Assembly: GCA_003023535.1 (NCBI GenBank)
Contig: PXSC01000084.1
Location: 1-5,422, forward strand
Origin: Halobacteriales archaeon QS_9_70_65
Lineage (GTDB): Archaea; Halobacteriota; Halobacteria; Halobacteriales; Haloarculaceae
Length of the DNA: 5,422 nucleotides
Direction of reading: 5' to 3'
Shown one piece after another: positions 1 through 4,920 of this stretch (position 1 is the first letter of the stretch; the number at the start of each line of letters is the position of its first letter). The notes under the pieces are model-generated. The model saw only the letters and a program-made list of their open reading frames with translations, did not search any database and was not told the origin of the DNA. The translations under genes were made by a program, and so were the position numbers.

Positions 1-1
1 G

Positions 2-550
2 GACCTGCGGGTCATCGGCGTCCTGCTGCTCGTGCCCCTGCTGGACGTGATGCTGCTCGTCGTGCTGGCGACGCGGCTCGGCCCGGTCCCCACCGTCGCG
101 ATCGTCGTGCTGACGGCACTCCTGGGGCTGCTGCTCGTCCGCGCCGAGGGCCGACACACGTCCTCGAAACTCCGACAGAAGGTCGCCCGCGGCGACGTCC
201 CCACCGACGAGCTCCTCGACGGCGGGCTGTTGCTCGTCGCCGGGGCGCTGATGCTGACGCCGGGGCTCGTCACCGACGTCGTCGGCCTGCTGTTCGTGCT
301 GCCGCCGTCGCGGTACCTCATCCGCGGCGCCACGAAGCGGTACGTCGTCCGGCCATACGCCGACGCCAAGACCGGCGGCCTCGCGAGCGGTAACGTCTAC
401 GTCGGCGGCTTCCCGGGCGACGGCGACGGCGAGACGGTCCCCGGTGACGGTGGCGGCGACCACGTCGACGTCGACGAGGACGCCTACGAGTTCACCGACC
501 CCGACGACGAGGGTGACGACCCCGACGCCGGCGGACCCGGCGAGCGATGA
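2..550 (+). CDS. fxsA: FxsA family membrane protein (5' partial)
   Basis: The frame is open from base 2, so the true start lies left of the window. An internal GTG at 32 would cut into the first membrane helix, and residues before it (VIGVLLLVPLLDVML) already match an FxsA N terminus. The visible part has a first hydrophobic helix, a second (VPTVAIVVLTALLGLLLV), a soluble stretch, and the FxsA-type block GLLLVAGALMLTPGLVTD followed by a third helix ending in PPSRYLI. The C terminus is a long Asp/Glu/Gly-rich tail, probably cytoplasmic and typical of haloarchaeal proteins. FxsA is a cytoplasmic-membrane protein. In E. coli its overproduction relieves F-plasmid exclusion of phage T7, but its native role is not known, so no function beyond family membership is inferred. 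The TGA stop at 548-550 lies about 30 bases before the tRNA promoter. Family assignment is firm; function is open. Confidence 0.88.
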   Translation, partial: DLRVIGVLLLVPLLDVMLLVVLATRLGPVPTVAIVVLTALLGLLLVRAEGRHTSSKLRQKVARGDVPTDELLDGGLLLVAGALMLTPGLVTDVVGLLFVLPPSRYLIRGATKRYVVRPYADAKTGGLASGNVYVGGFPGDGDGETVPGDGGGDHVDVDEDAYEFTDPDDEGDDPDAGGPGER

Positions 551-569
551 CCGACGGCGCCGCCGTCCG

Positions 570-587
570 TCGAAAGAAACGTTTAAA
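570..587 (+). promoter_or_regulatory. Archaeal promoter (BRE + TATA box) for tRNA-Ile
   Basis: An A/G-rich stretch (cgaaagaaac, 571-580) fits a TFB recognition element and is followed directly by TTTAAA at 582-587. Initiation about 26-27 bases downstream would fall near 610-612, giving a short 5' leader of roughly 11-13 bases before the tRNA at 623. It is the only AT-rich block in this interval. Inferred from sequence only. Confidence 0.6.
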
Positions 588-622
588 CGAGCCACGGCGC
601 TACGTCCGAGTGCGCCTACCTA

Positions 623-697
623 GGGCCAATAGCTCAGCTAGGTATGAGCGCTCGGCTGATAACCGGGAGGTCACCGGTTCAAATCCGGTTTGGCCCA
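623..697 (+). tRNA. tRNA-Ile (anticodon GAU)
   Basis: A full cloverleaf can be drawn. The acceptor stem is 623-629 (GGGCCAA) with 690-696 (TTGGCCC), and the discriminator is A697. The D stem is 632-635 with 646-649, with the GG pair at 641-642. The anticodon stem is 651-655 (CTCGG) with 663-667 (CCGGG), one G-U pair, and a seven-base loop CTGATAA carrying GAT at 658-660. The variable region is AGGTC. The T stem is 673-677 (ACCGG) with 685-689 and loop TTCAAAT. GAU decodes AUC and AUU as isoleucine. There is no intron in the anticodon loop. CCA is not encoded (ACTC follows the last pair), so it must be added by the CCA-adding enzyme, as is usual in haloarchaea. The gene stands alone, transcribed towards the dehydrogenase gene on the other strand. 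Confidence 0.97.
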
Positions 698-800
698 CTC
701 CCGGCGCGGCTCGGCCGTCTGCGCCGTGTCTCGAGCCGTTCTTCGCTCGTAGAGCCACGGGTCGAAGACCGCCGACGGGACGCTCGCGCAAAGCGCCGCC

Positions 801-1823
801 CTACGCGCCGGGTTCGAGGACGACCCGGAAGCGGGCCTCGTCGTCGATCATCCGTTCGTAGGCCGCCGAGACCTCCGACAGCGGGAACGTCTCGATTTCC
901 GGAGCGATGTCCCGGAGGGCGCTGAACTCGAGGGTATCCTGGGAGTCGCGGGCGTGGCCGGAGGCCCACCCTTCGACGCCGGAGCGGGCGCCGACGAGTT
1001 CCGCGCCGTCGACCTCGATTGGGTCGCCGGGGACGCCGACGACGACGACGGAGCCGTCGAGGCCGAGCCCGCCGACGACCGAGCTGATGGCCTCGCTCGC
1101 CGGCGCCGTCGCGAGGACGACCGACGCGCCGCCGAGTTCCTGGAGGCGTTCGGCGGGGTCGGTCTCGGTCGTGTCGAGGAAGTGGTCGGCGCCCAGTTCC
1201 AGCGCCAGCGGCTCCTTGTCGGCGCTCCGCGAGAGGGCGACCGTCTCGAAGCCGGCGGCGTGGGCGTACTGGACGCCGAGGTGGCCCAGCCCGCCGATGC
1301 CCTGGACCGCCACGAGATCGCCTGGCCGGGCGTCGGTGTTCCGCAGGGCGTTGTACGTCGTGACGCCGGCACACAGCAGCGGCGCGGCGTCGGCGGCGTC
1401 CAGCGTCTCCGGGACAGTTGCGACGGCCTCCGCCGGCACCGTCGCGTACTCCGCGTAGCCGCCGTCGTAGGTCAACCCGGTGATGTCGCCGTTCTCGCAG
1501 GCGGTGAACTCCCCGCGGCGGCACGGTTCGCACTCGAAGCAGTGGCCGCCGTGCCAGCCGACGCCGACGCGGTCGCCGGCGGCCAGCCGCTCGACGCCCT
1601 CGCCGACGGCGTCGACGCGGCCGGCGATCTCGTGGCCCGGCACCCGCGGGTACGTGACGGCGGGGTAGGTGCCCTCCATCACGAAGGCGTCGCTGTGGCA
1701 GATGCCGCAGGCCTCGACGTCGACCCGGACCTCGCCGGGGTCCGGCTCGGGCACCGCACGCTCGACGAGTTCGAACTCCGCACCGGGTTCGGATACGACC
1801 GCCGCCGTCATCTGGTCCGACAT
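801..1823 (-). CDS. Zinc-dependent alcohol dehydrogenase (CAD-like MDR family)
   Basis: Predicted 340-residue medium-chain dehydrogenase that oxidises alcohols or reduces aldehydes with a nicotinamide cofactor in the cytoplasm. From the N terminus it shows GICHSD with catalytic zinc ligand C42, GHEIAGRV with H64-E65, a structural zinc site C95/C98/C101/C109, and third catalytic ligand C151 in LLCAGVTTYNAL. The Rossmann fingerprint GIGGLGHLGVQ follows (about 175-185), then VALSRS at the end of the second strand, where an Arg in place of an acidic residue suggests NADP(H) preference. Length and motif order fit the cinnamyl alcohol dehydrogenase-like group; the true substrate cannot be read from sequence. 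I chose the ATG at 1821-1823 (MSDQMTAAVV); the ATG at 1809-1811 is also possible. The frame stays open to an ATG at 1914-1916, but those 31 residues look unlike the family and cover the IS-like hairpin at 1862-1879. No convincing TATA box lies 26-30 bases before either start. Confidence 0.93.
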   Translation of the reverse strand: MSDQMTAAVVSEPGAEFELVERAVPEPDPGEVRVDVEACGICHSDAFVMEGTYPAVTYPRVPGHEIAGRVDAVGEGVERLAAGDRVGVGWHGGHCFECEPCRRGEFTACENGDITGLTYDGGYAEYATVPAEAVATVPETLDAADAAPLLCAGVTTYNALRNTDARPGDLVAVQGIGGLGHLGVQYAHAAGFETVALSRSADKEPLALELGADHFLDTTETDPAERLQELGGASVVLATAPASEAISSVVGGLGLDGSVVVVGVPGDPIEVDGAELVGARSGVEGWASGHARDSQDTLEFSALRDIAPEIETFPLSEVSAAYERMIDDEARFRVVLEPGA

Positions 1824-1861
1824 GCCGGTCGGTAGGCGGCGGTCACCGTGGTACAGCGCGG

Positions 1862-1879
1862 AAGCCAACGGCTTCAGCC
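1862..1879 (+). repeat. Second copy of the element's right-end hairpin core
   Basis: AAGCCAACGGCTTCAGCC here matches 3293-3310 (AAGCCCACGGCTTCAGCC) at 17 of 18 positions in the same orientation. The local fold is a weaker hairpin, GGCT-TC-AGCC, because the bases after AGCC (AC) no longer complete the six-pair stem seen at 3299-3312. In IS608-like elements the left and right subterminal palindromes resemble each other in the same orientation, so this could be the left-end hairpin. It could also be a relic of another IS1341 copy. It lies inside the extended dehydrogenase reading frame. Confidence 0.75.
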
Positions 1880-1950
1880 ACGAGAGGAAGCGCGTACGCT
1901 CCAGTACCCCATCCATAGAAATCCTGCCGTTCTGACTCCCCGATCACCGA

Positions 1951-1960
1951 CCATTAAGTG
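1951..1960 (+). promoter_or_regulatory. TATA-like box for a leaderless tnpB transcript
   Basis: The block CCATTAAGTG is centred about 28-29 bases before the tnpB ATG at 1985, the usual TATA-to-start distance for leaderless haloarchaeal messages. The TTAA core is symmetric, so it might also serve leftward transcription towards the dehydrogenase gene. No ribosome binding site precedes the ATG. Weak consensus, positional evidence only. Confidence 0.4.
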
Positions 1961-1984
1961 CCAGCTAGCCCTCTAATTTAGCAC

Positions 1985-3322
1985 ATGGTGGAGGCCACGC
2001 GGACGGTTCGCATCCCGCTCATCGTTCCCGCCGACCGGCGGGACGACCTTCACCAAACCCGACCGAAGTACCAGTACTGCCAGAACAGAACTGTCGAGTA
2101 CTGCTGGCCGGACACGCCAACGCAACTCAATGACCTCGTCACAGACAAAGGAGACGCGGAGGCTGCACTCTACGACCAGCTTCGGAAGGACACCGACGGC
2201 CTCCATGCCAACCTTGTCCAGAAAGCCATCAAGGACGCCACCAGCGCAGTCGGCGCCGCTAAGTCCAACTGGGAAAGCGGCGACCGGGTCAGCGAACCCA
2301 ACTTCGACGACGCGGACGATCCCTCGTGGTCGATGACCTACGACAAGCGGGCCGCCACCTACCACCGCTACAAAGTGTCGCTGGCGACCGTCGACGGCCG
2401 CCTCGAAGCCCGCTACGTTCTTCCCCGGGAACTTGACGGCACGCCGTACGCACAGTACGTCCTCGACCGGCGGTGGTCATTCTCGACGTCGAAACTCGTC
2501 TACGACGGCGAGCGGTTCTGGCTGCACGCCGTGATGAAGCGCCACTACACCGCCTCCGAGGCGGTCGACGAATCAGGTTCGAACACGCATAGCGGGGACT
2601 CCACCAGAGTCCTCGGCGTGGATTTGAACGTCGACGGCTACAGCGCGGTGACGTCTGCTGGCGGCTTCTACGGCAATGCCGACCACCTCAACCACCGCCG
2701 CGAACGGTTCGAATCCCTGCGGGCGGAGCTCCAGCAGACCGGCACGCGATCGGCCCACCGGCGAATGAAACAGCGGAAAGATAATGAGTGGCGGTGGTTC
2801 GACCAGTACGCCCACGATGTGGCCAACGGAATCATCGCCGACGCCGTCCAGGTGGGGGCGACCCACGTCGCCTTCGAGGAGCTGACCCGTATCCGCCAGC
2901 GCATCTCCGACCTGCCGAAGTTCCAGCAGTGGTTTTTCCGGCGGGTCCAGGAGTACGCCGAGTACAAGCTCAAGGAGTACGGAATCGAGTGCCGGCAGGT
3001 GAACCCACGGAACACGAGCCGGGGGTGTAGCCGGACAGATTGTGACTGCGTGTCGACGGTGAATCGGCAGGAGAAAACCTTCCGGTGCACTGCGTGCGGG
3101 TACGAGGTAAATGCGGATTACAACGCTGCAAAGAACATTGGCTTCGCTGTTCTCGACGACCTCAGCGATAGTGCGGATGTCCCGACGGGCCACACGCGCT
3201 CGTCTGGGAGGGCCAGAAGTCAGCTGGCCCTGATGTCGGGGACACTCACCCCGGCTGGCGGGTTCGCCAGCAGAGAGTGGGAGTCCACCGACAAGCCCAC
3301 GGCTTCAGCCGTAGGTAGCTGA
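1985..3322 (+). CDS. tnpB: IS1341-type TnpB, RNA-guided endonuclease
   Basis: A 445-residue TnpB, full length for the family. Residues 1-200 are the N-terminal recognition and wedge part. The RuvC-like nuclease has all three acidic residues: D213 in VLGVDLN, E298 in AFEELTRIR, and D378 in NADYNAAKNIG. A zinc-ribbon insert lies between the last two. Its second knuckle is canonical (C368-x2-C371, FRCTACGY), while the first is C348-x4-C353-x-C355 rather than the common C-x2-C. TnpB proteins are omegaRNA-guided DNA nucleases that cut donor or target sites and help the element persist; the Y1 transposase TnpA is a separate protein and is absent here. The ATG at 1985 sits about 28 bases after a TATA-like block. 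Residues from about 399 onward have little family-like protein content and encode the RNA hairpins instead; the frame ends within the right end. No frameshift or internal stop is seen, so it may be active. Confidence 0.95.
   Translation: MVEATRTVRIPLIVPADRRDDLHQTRPKYQYCQNRTVEYCWPDTPTQLNDLVTDKGDAEAALYDQLRKDTDGLHANLVQKAIKDATSAVGAAKSNWESGDRVSEPNFDDADDPSWSMTYDKRAATYHRYKVSLATVDGRLEARYVLPRELDGTPYAQYVLDRRWSFSTSKLVYDGERFWLHAVMKRHYTASEAVDESGSNTHSGDSTRVLGVDLNVDGYSAVTSAGGFYGNADHLNHRRERFESLRAELQQTGTRSAHRRMKQRKDNEWRWFDQYAHDVANGIIADAVQVGATHVAFEELTRIRQRISDLPKFQQWFFRRVQEYAEYKLKEYGIECRQVNPRNTSRGCSRTDCDCVSTVNRQEKTFRCTACGYEVNADYNAAKNIGFAVLDDLSDSADVPTGHTRSSGRARSQLALMSGTLTPAGGFASREWESTDKPTASAVGS
3181..3316 (+). 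ncRNA. Putative omegaRNA (reRNA/sotRNA) scaffold overlapping tnpB 3' end
   Basis: Consecutive stem-loops fill the 3' end of tnpB. S1: 3181-3187 with 3201-3208, seven pairs and one bulged T. S2: 3209-3216 with 3224-3231, eight perfect pairs and a seven-base loop. S3: 3237-3241 with 3249-3253, five pairs. S4: 3254-3260 with 3265-3271, seven perfect pairs and loop GGTT. S5: 3299-3304 with 3307-3312, six pairs, extended by CC/GG after one mismatch. S1 abuts S2 and S3 abuts S4, allowing stacked helices. TnpB omegaRNAs derive from exactly this place, the tnpB 3' end plus the element's right end, with the guide read from flanking DNA past the element boundary. Sense overlapping transcripts from IS1341 elements are known in Halobacterium. 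The position match is strong; the exact 5' end, 3' end and guide are not determined here. Confidence 0.75.
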
Positions 3323-3336
3323 CACCAGAGGGTGTC
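3321..3336 (+). repeat. Perfect stem-loop at the tnpB stop codon / right boundary
   Basis: GACACC (3321-3326), loop AGAG, GGTGTC (3331-3336) forms a six-pair hairpin that starts inside the TGA stop. It may be the last omegaRNA hairpin, part of the element's terminus, or a transcription end signal. No T-run follows, so a classical terminator is not supported. Confidence 0.55.
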
Positions 3337-3367
3337 GGTCGCGGCCGGCCCCGCGGCGCGGCGACCG
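3336..3367. terminator. GC-rich inverted repeat between tnpB and the CBS gene
   Basis: CGGTCGC (3336-3342) pairs perfectly with GCGACCG (3361-3367) across an 18-base GC-rich spacer. It lies in the convergent gap, 19 bases beyond the CBS-gene stop when read on the minus strand. It could act as a transcript end for that gene. There is no obvious T-tract, so the terminator role is a guess from position. Confidence 0.3.
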
Positions 3368-3385
3368 GATGGCTGCCGGCCGCCG

Positions 3386-3799
3386 TTACTGGAAGGCGGT
3401 GATGACGTCGTCGAGTTCGGGTACCAGCGCGTGGGTGACGTCGGTCGTCGTGACGATGCCGGCCAGACCGTCGTCGCCGGTGACGGGGAGTTTCTTGATA
3501 CCCTCGTCGCGCATCCGCTCGCAGGCGGTCTCGACGGAGTCGGCGGCGTCGACCGTCGTGACGCCTTCCGTCATCACCTGGCCGACGCTCATGCGGTCGA
3601 CGTCGCGTTCGGCGCCGACGGCGTCGACGATGTCCGACTCGGTGACGATGCCGATGGGATCGTCGCCGACGACCAGCGACCCGATGTCCTCCCTCGTCAG
3701 CGTCCGTGCGGCGTCCGCCACCGACGTGTCGTAGTCGACGGTCCGTACCGGGCTGTTCATGACCTCTTCGACCGGCCGCTCGAGTGTGTCTTCGTGCAT
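3386..3799 (-). CDS. Two-CBS-domain protein
   Basis: A 137-residue stand-alone pair of CBS domains: CBS1 at about 8-62 (VEEVMNSPVRTVD to GIVTESDIVDAV) and CBS2 at about 72-126 (VGQVMTEGVTTVD to GIVTTTDVTHAL). Each has the VM-P/EGV-TV entry motif and the GIVT-x2-D strand-helix motif of Bateman modules, which bind adenine nucleotides such as AMP, ATP or SAM. There is no attached enzyme, channel or DNA-binding domain, so it presumably senses energy or ligand state for an unidentified partner. The ATG at 3797-3799 is chosen because it begins just before CBS1 and follows a GAGGCG stretch 11 bases upstream. A GTG at 3824-3826 would add nine residues and lies about 31 bases after the TATA-like box, so it cannot be excluded. 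The gene is transcribed towards the inserted element. Confidence 0.92.
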   Translation of the reverse strand: MHEDTLERPVEEVMNSPVRTVDYDTSVADAARTLTREDIGSLVVGDDPIGIVTESDIVDAVGAERDVDRMSVGQVMTEGVTTVDAADSVETACERMRDEGIKKLPVTGDDGLAGIVTTTDVTHALVPELDDVITAFQ

Positions 3800-3853
3800 G
3801 TGTCTGGGGGCGCCTCGAACGCCCACGTGTTACGTTCCGTGTGACCAACACAC

Positions 3854-3860
3854 AATAAAA
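3854..3860 (-). promoter_or_regulatory. TATA box for the CBS-domain gene
   Basis: Read on the minus strand this is TTTTATT, the only AT-rich stretch in a GC-rich gap. Initiation about 27 bases downstream would be near 3830, giving either a leader of about 31 bases to the ATG at 3799 or an almost leaderless message from the GTG at 3826. Confidence 0.6.
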
Positions 3861-3883
3861 CGACCGGCGTCCGCCCGCCGGAG

Positions 3884-3899
3884 CCGCCGGAGCCGGCGG
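3884..3899 (-). terminator. GC hairpin downstream of msrB, possible terminator
   Basis: CCGCCGG (3884-3890), AG, CCGGCGG (3893-3899) is a perfect seven-pair inverted repeat starting 32 bases past the msrB stop on the minus strand. A T-rich run (TTTTATT) follows 23 bases later, but that run is better explained as the CBS-gene TATA box. Structure is certain; termination is inferred. Confidence 0.35.
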
Positions 3900-3931
3900 T
3901 GCGGGCCGACGAGCCCCCGGTATCCTGCCGG

Positions 3932-4345
3932 TTACGAGTCCTCGTCGTCGAAGTCGAGGGCCACGCCGTTGATGCAGTAGCGCTTGCCGGTCGGCTCGGG
4001 GCCGTCGTCGAAGACGTGGCCGAGGTGGCCCTCACAGCGGCTGCAGATCACCTCCGTGCGGGTGCGGCCGAGGCTGTGGTCCGGCTGCGTCTCGACGGCG
4101 TCGCTGTCGGCGGGGTCGTAGAAGCTCGGCCACCCCGTCCCGGAGCCGAACTTCTCGTCGCTGGTGAACAGCGCCTGCCCGCAGCCGGCACACCGGAACG
4201 TGCCGTCGTCGTCGACCTCCAGCAGCTCCGAGGAGCCGCGCGGCTCCGTGCCCTCGTTTCTGAGCACCTCGTACTCCTCGTCGTCCAGTCGCTCGCGCCA
4301 CTCCGCGTCGGTCCGTGGGATGTCGTCGCCGGATTGCTCGGCCAT
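3932..4345 (-). CDS. msrB: Peptide-methionine (R)-S-oxide reductase MsrB
   Basis: A 137-residue MsrB that reduces methionine-R-sulfoxide in proteins back to methionine, a cytoplasmic repair of oxidative damage. The SelR fold signatures are complete: GSGTGWPSFYDP (67-78), GHLGHVFDDGP (106-116) and RYCINGVALDF (122-132). C124 is the expected catalytic Cys. Two CxxC pairs, C52/C55 and C101/C104, form the structural zinc site. At residue 70, within the family's SGCGWPSF segment, this protein has Thr where many MsrBs have the resolving Cys, so recycling may use another thiol. The ATG at 4343-4345 is chosen because it gives normal family length and lies about 26 bases after a TATA-like box, predicting a leaderless message. 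A longer frame running upstream to 4771 lies in the wrong frame over the neighbouring membrane gene and is not credible. N and C termini are acidic, as in halophiles. Confidence 0.96.
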   Translation of the reverse strand: MAEQSGDDIPRTDAEWRERLDDEEYEVLRNEGTEPRGSSELLEVDDDGTFRCAGCGQALFTSDEKFGSGTGWPSFYDPADSDAVETQPDHSLGRTRTEVICSRCEGHLGHVFDDGPEPTGKRYCINGVALDFDDEDS

Positions 4346-4367
4346 AATCGATGTTCGTGCGCCGGCG

Positions 4368-4374
4368 GTTAAAC
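4368..4374 (-). promoter_or_regulatory. TATA box for leaderless msrB
   Basis: The minus strand reads GTTTAAC, centred about 26 bases before the msrB ATG at 4345. This spacing places initiation at or next to the A of the start codon. It gives msrB its own promoter despite the same-strand gene upstream. Confidence 0.6.
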
Positions 4375-4434
4375 CCCTGCGTGGTTGCCCGGGGGGTCGA
4401 CACGGCCGCCTCGCGCGGCGTCGGGCTGACCCGC

Positions 4435-4839
4435 TCACAGCAGCGACGCGCCGAGGACGATGACCGAGAGGTTGTTGGCGAAAACGAACAGCCCGGCGGC
4501 GATGAGACCGCCGAGCCACGCCTCGAAGCCCCGGGCCAGGAACCACGCCTCGAGGCCGCGGGTGCGCCGCAGCAGCCGTATGTACGCCGCCAGGAGCCCG
4601 ACGGAAATCGCGAGCGCCGCGAGGTTGACGGCGACGAGAGGGGAAACGCCCTGTGTCAGCACGGCCCGGACGAACGGGTTCGACTCCGCGGCGGGGCCGT
4701 ACAACGCCGCCGCGTACAGCGTCGTCAGCAGGTCGAGCGTGAGCAGGAGGTACAGCGCCACGCCGGTCCACGACCAGTACTCCCGGAGGTGGTCACGACC
4801 CACCCGCCAGTCCGACTCGACGTCGACGGTCCAACCCAT
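4435..4839 (-). CDS. Three-helix conserved membrane protein, function unknown
   Basis: A 134-residue integral membrane protein. A soluble charged N terminus (1-25, several Asp/Glu) is followed by hydrophobic helices at about 26-47, 66-90 and 106-132. A basic loop (RLLRRTR, 88-94) follows helix 2, suggesting that this loop is cytoplasmic. Helix 1 contains DLLTTLYAAAL and is followed by AESNPFVRA. The D-LTT...E-NP pattern recalls the small archaeal and bacterial membrane proteins grouped as DUF5658, but I recognise this only by the motif and cannot confirm it. The ATG at 4837-4839 lies about 27 bases after the centre of a symmetric AT-rich box, fitting a leaderless transcript. The gene is 89 bases upstream of msrB on the same strand, but msrB has its own promoter-like box, so shared transcription is not required. 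Confidence 0.85.
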   Translation of the reverse strand: MGWTVDVESDWRVGRDHLREYWSWTGVALYLLLTLDLLTTLYAAALYGPAAESNPFVRAVLTQGVSPLVAVNLAALAISVGLLAAYIRLLRRTRGLEAWFLARGFEAWLGGLIAAGLFVFANNLSVIVLGASLL

Positions 4840-4859
4840 ATTCTTCCGTACGGACGCAA

Positions 4860-4874
4860 GGTAGTATTACTACC
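4860..4874. promoter_or_regulatory. Perfect 15-nt palindrome over the promoter of the membrane gene
   Basis: GGTAGTATTACTACC is two seven-base arms (4860-4866, 4868-4874) around T4867. Its centre is about 28 bases before the ATG at 4839 on the minus strand, exactly where the TATA element should lie, and its AT-rich core can serve as that element. A symmetric site at this place is what a dimeric repressor or activator would bind. The site is in a divergent gap and might affect the plus-strand gene too. Confidence 0.55.
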
Positions 4875-4891
4875 GCCGGTCGTATCCGGAC

Positions 4892-4900
4892 TTTCATATT
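4892..4900 (+). promoter_or_regulatory. Possible TATA-like element for the 72-residue membrane protein
   Basis: TTTCATATT is the last AT-rich block before the plus-strand gene at 4997. Initiation about 27 bases later would be near 4922-4924, giving a leader of about 70 bases that would begin at or just inside the 5' edge of the hairpin at 4921-4938. No closer TATA-like sequence is seen. Confidence 0.35.
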
Positions 4901-4920
4901 GCCGGACCGCCCGCCGTCGA

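Larger units (their letters stand above)
1861..3336 (+). mobile_element. IS200/IS605-family element, IS1341 (tnpB-only) type; ends approximate
   Basis: The element carries one TnpB gene and no tnpA (Y1 transposase) in the window, which defines an IS1341-type unit needing TnpA in trans to move. The right end has the family's subterminal hairpin at 3296-3315, overlapping the last tnpB codons. The left end is uncertain. A matching hairpin core lies at 1862-1879 and may be the left-end palindrome or a relic of an earlier element. Alternatively, the left end could lie near 1950, where GTGC (1958-1961) and GCAC (1981-1984) could pair. This family makes no target duplication, so flanks cannot settle the ends. 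The insert sits between the CBS gene and the dehydrogenase gene, both on the other strand, and its base composition is visibly less GC-rich than theirs. Confidence 0.8.

Noticed and set aside
673..697. The tRNA 3' end as an integration (att) site for a genomic island.
   Set aside because: No second copy of the tRNA 3' end and no integrase gene are present in the window, and the nearby IS element belongs to a family that does not use tRNA att sites.
547..861. A plus-strand frame starting in an ATGA overlap with the FxsA stop.
   Set aside because: It runs through the whole tRNA gene and into the 3' end of the dehydrogenase gene, and its product is Arg/Ser/Pro-rich with no recognisable feature.
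954..1835. A long plus-strand open frame antisense to the alcohol dehydrogenase.
   Set aside because: The translation is Ala/Arg/Asp/Gly/Val-rich with no domain or helix pattern. It mirrors the third-position GC bias of the real minus-strand gene, which has complete zinc and Rossmann motifs.
2573..3193. A 206-residue minus-strand frame inside tnpB.
   Set aside because: It overlaps the conserved RuvC motifs of tnpB entirely and has no promoter or recognisable domain; it is a reading-frame shadow.
3181..3336. The stem-loop series as a CRISPR array.
   Set aside because: The hairpins differ in sequence and spacing; there is no repeated unit with unique spacers.
4346..4771. An N-terminal extension of MsrB giving a 279-residue fusion.
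   Set aside because: The extra part is Arg/Pro/Gly-rich and lies in the wrong frame across the membrane protein gene. MsrB has a family-length start at 4345 with a TATA box at leaderless distance.
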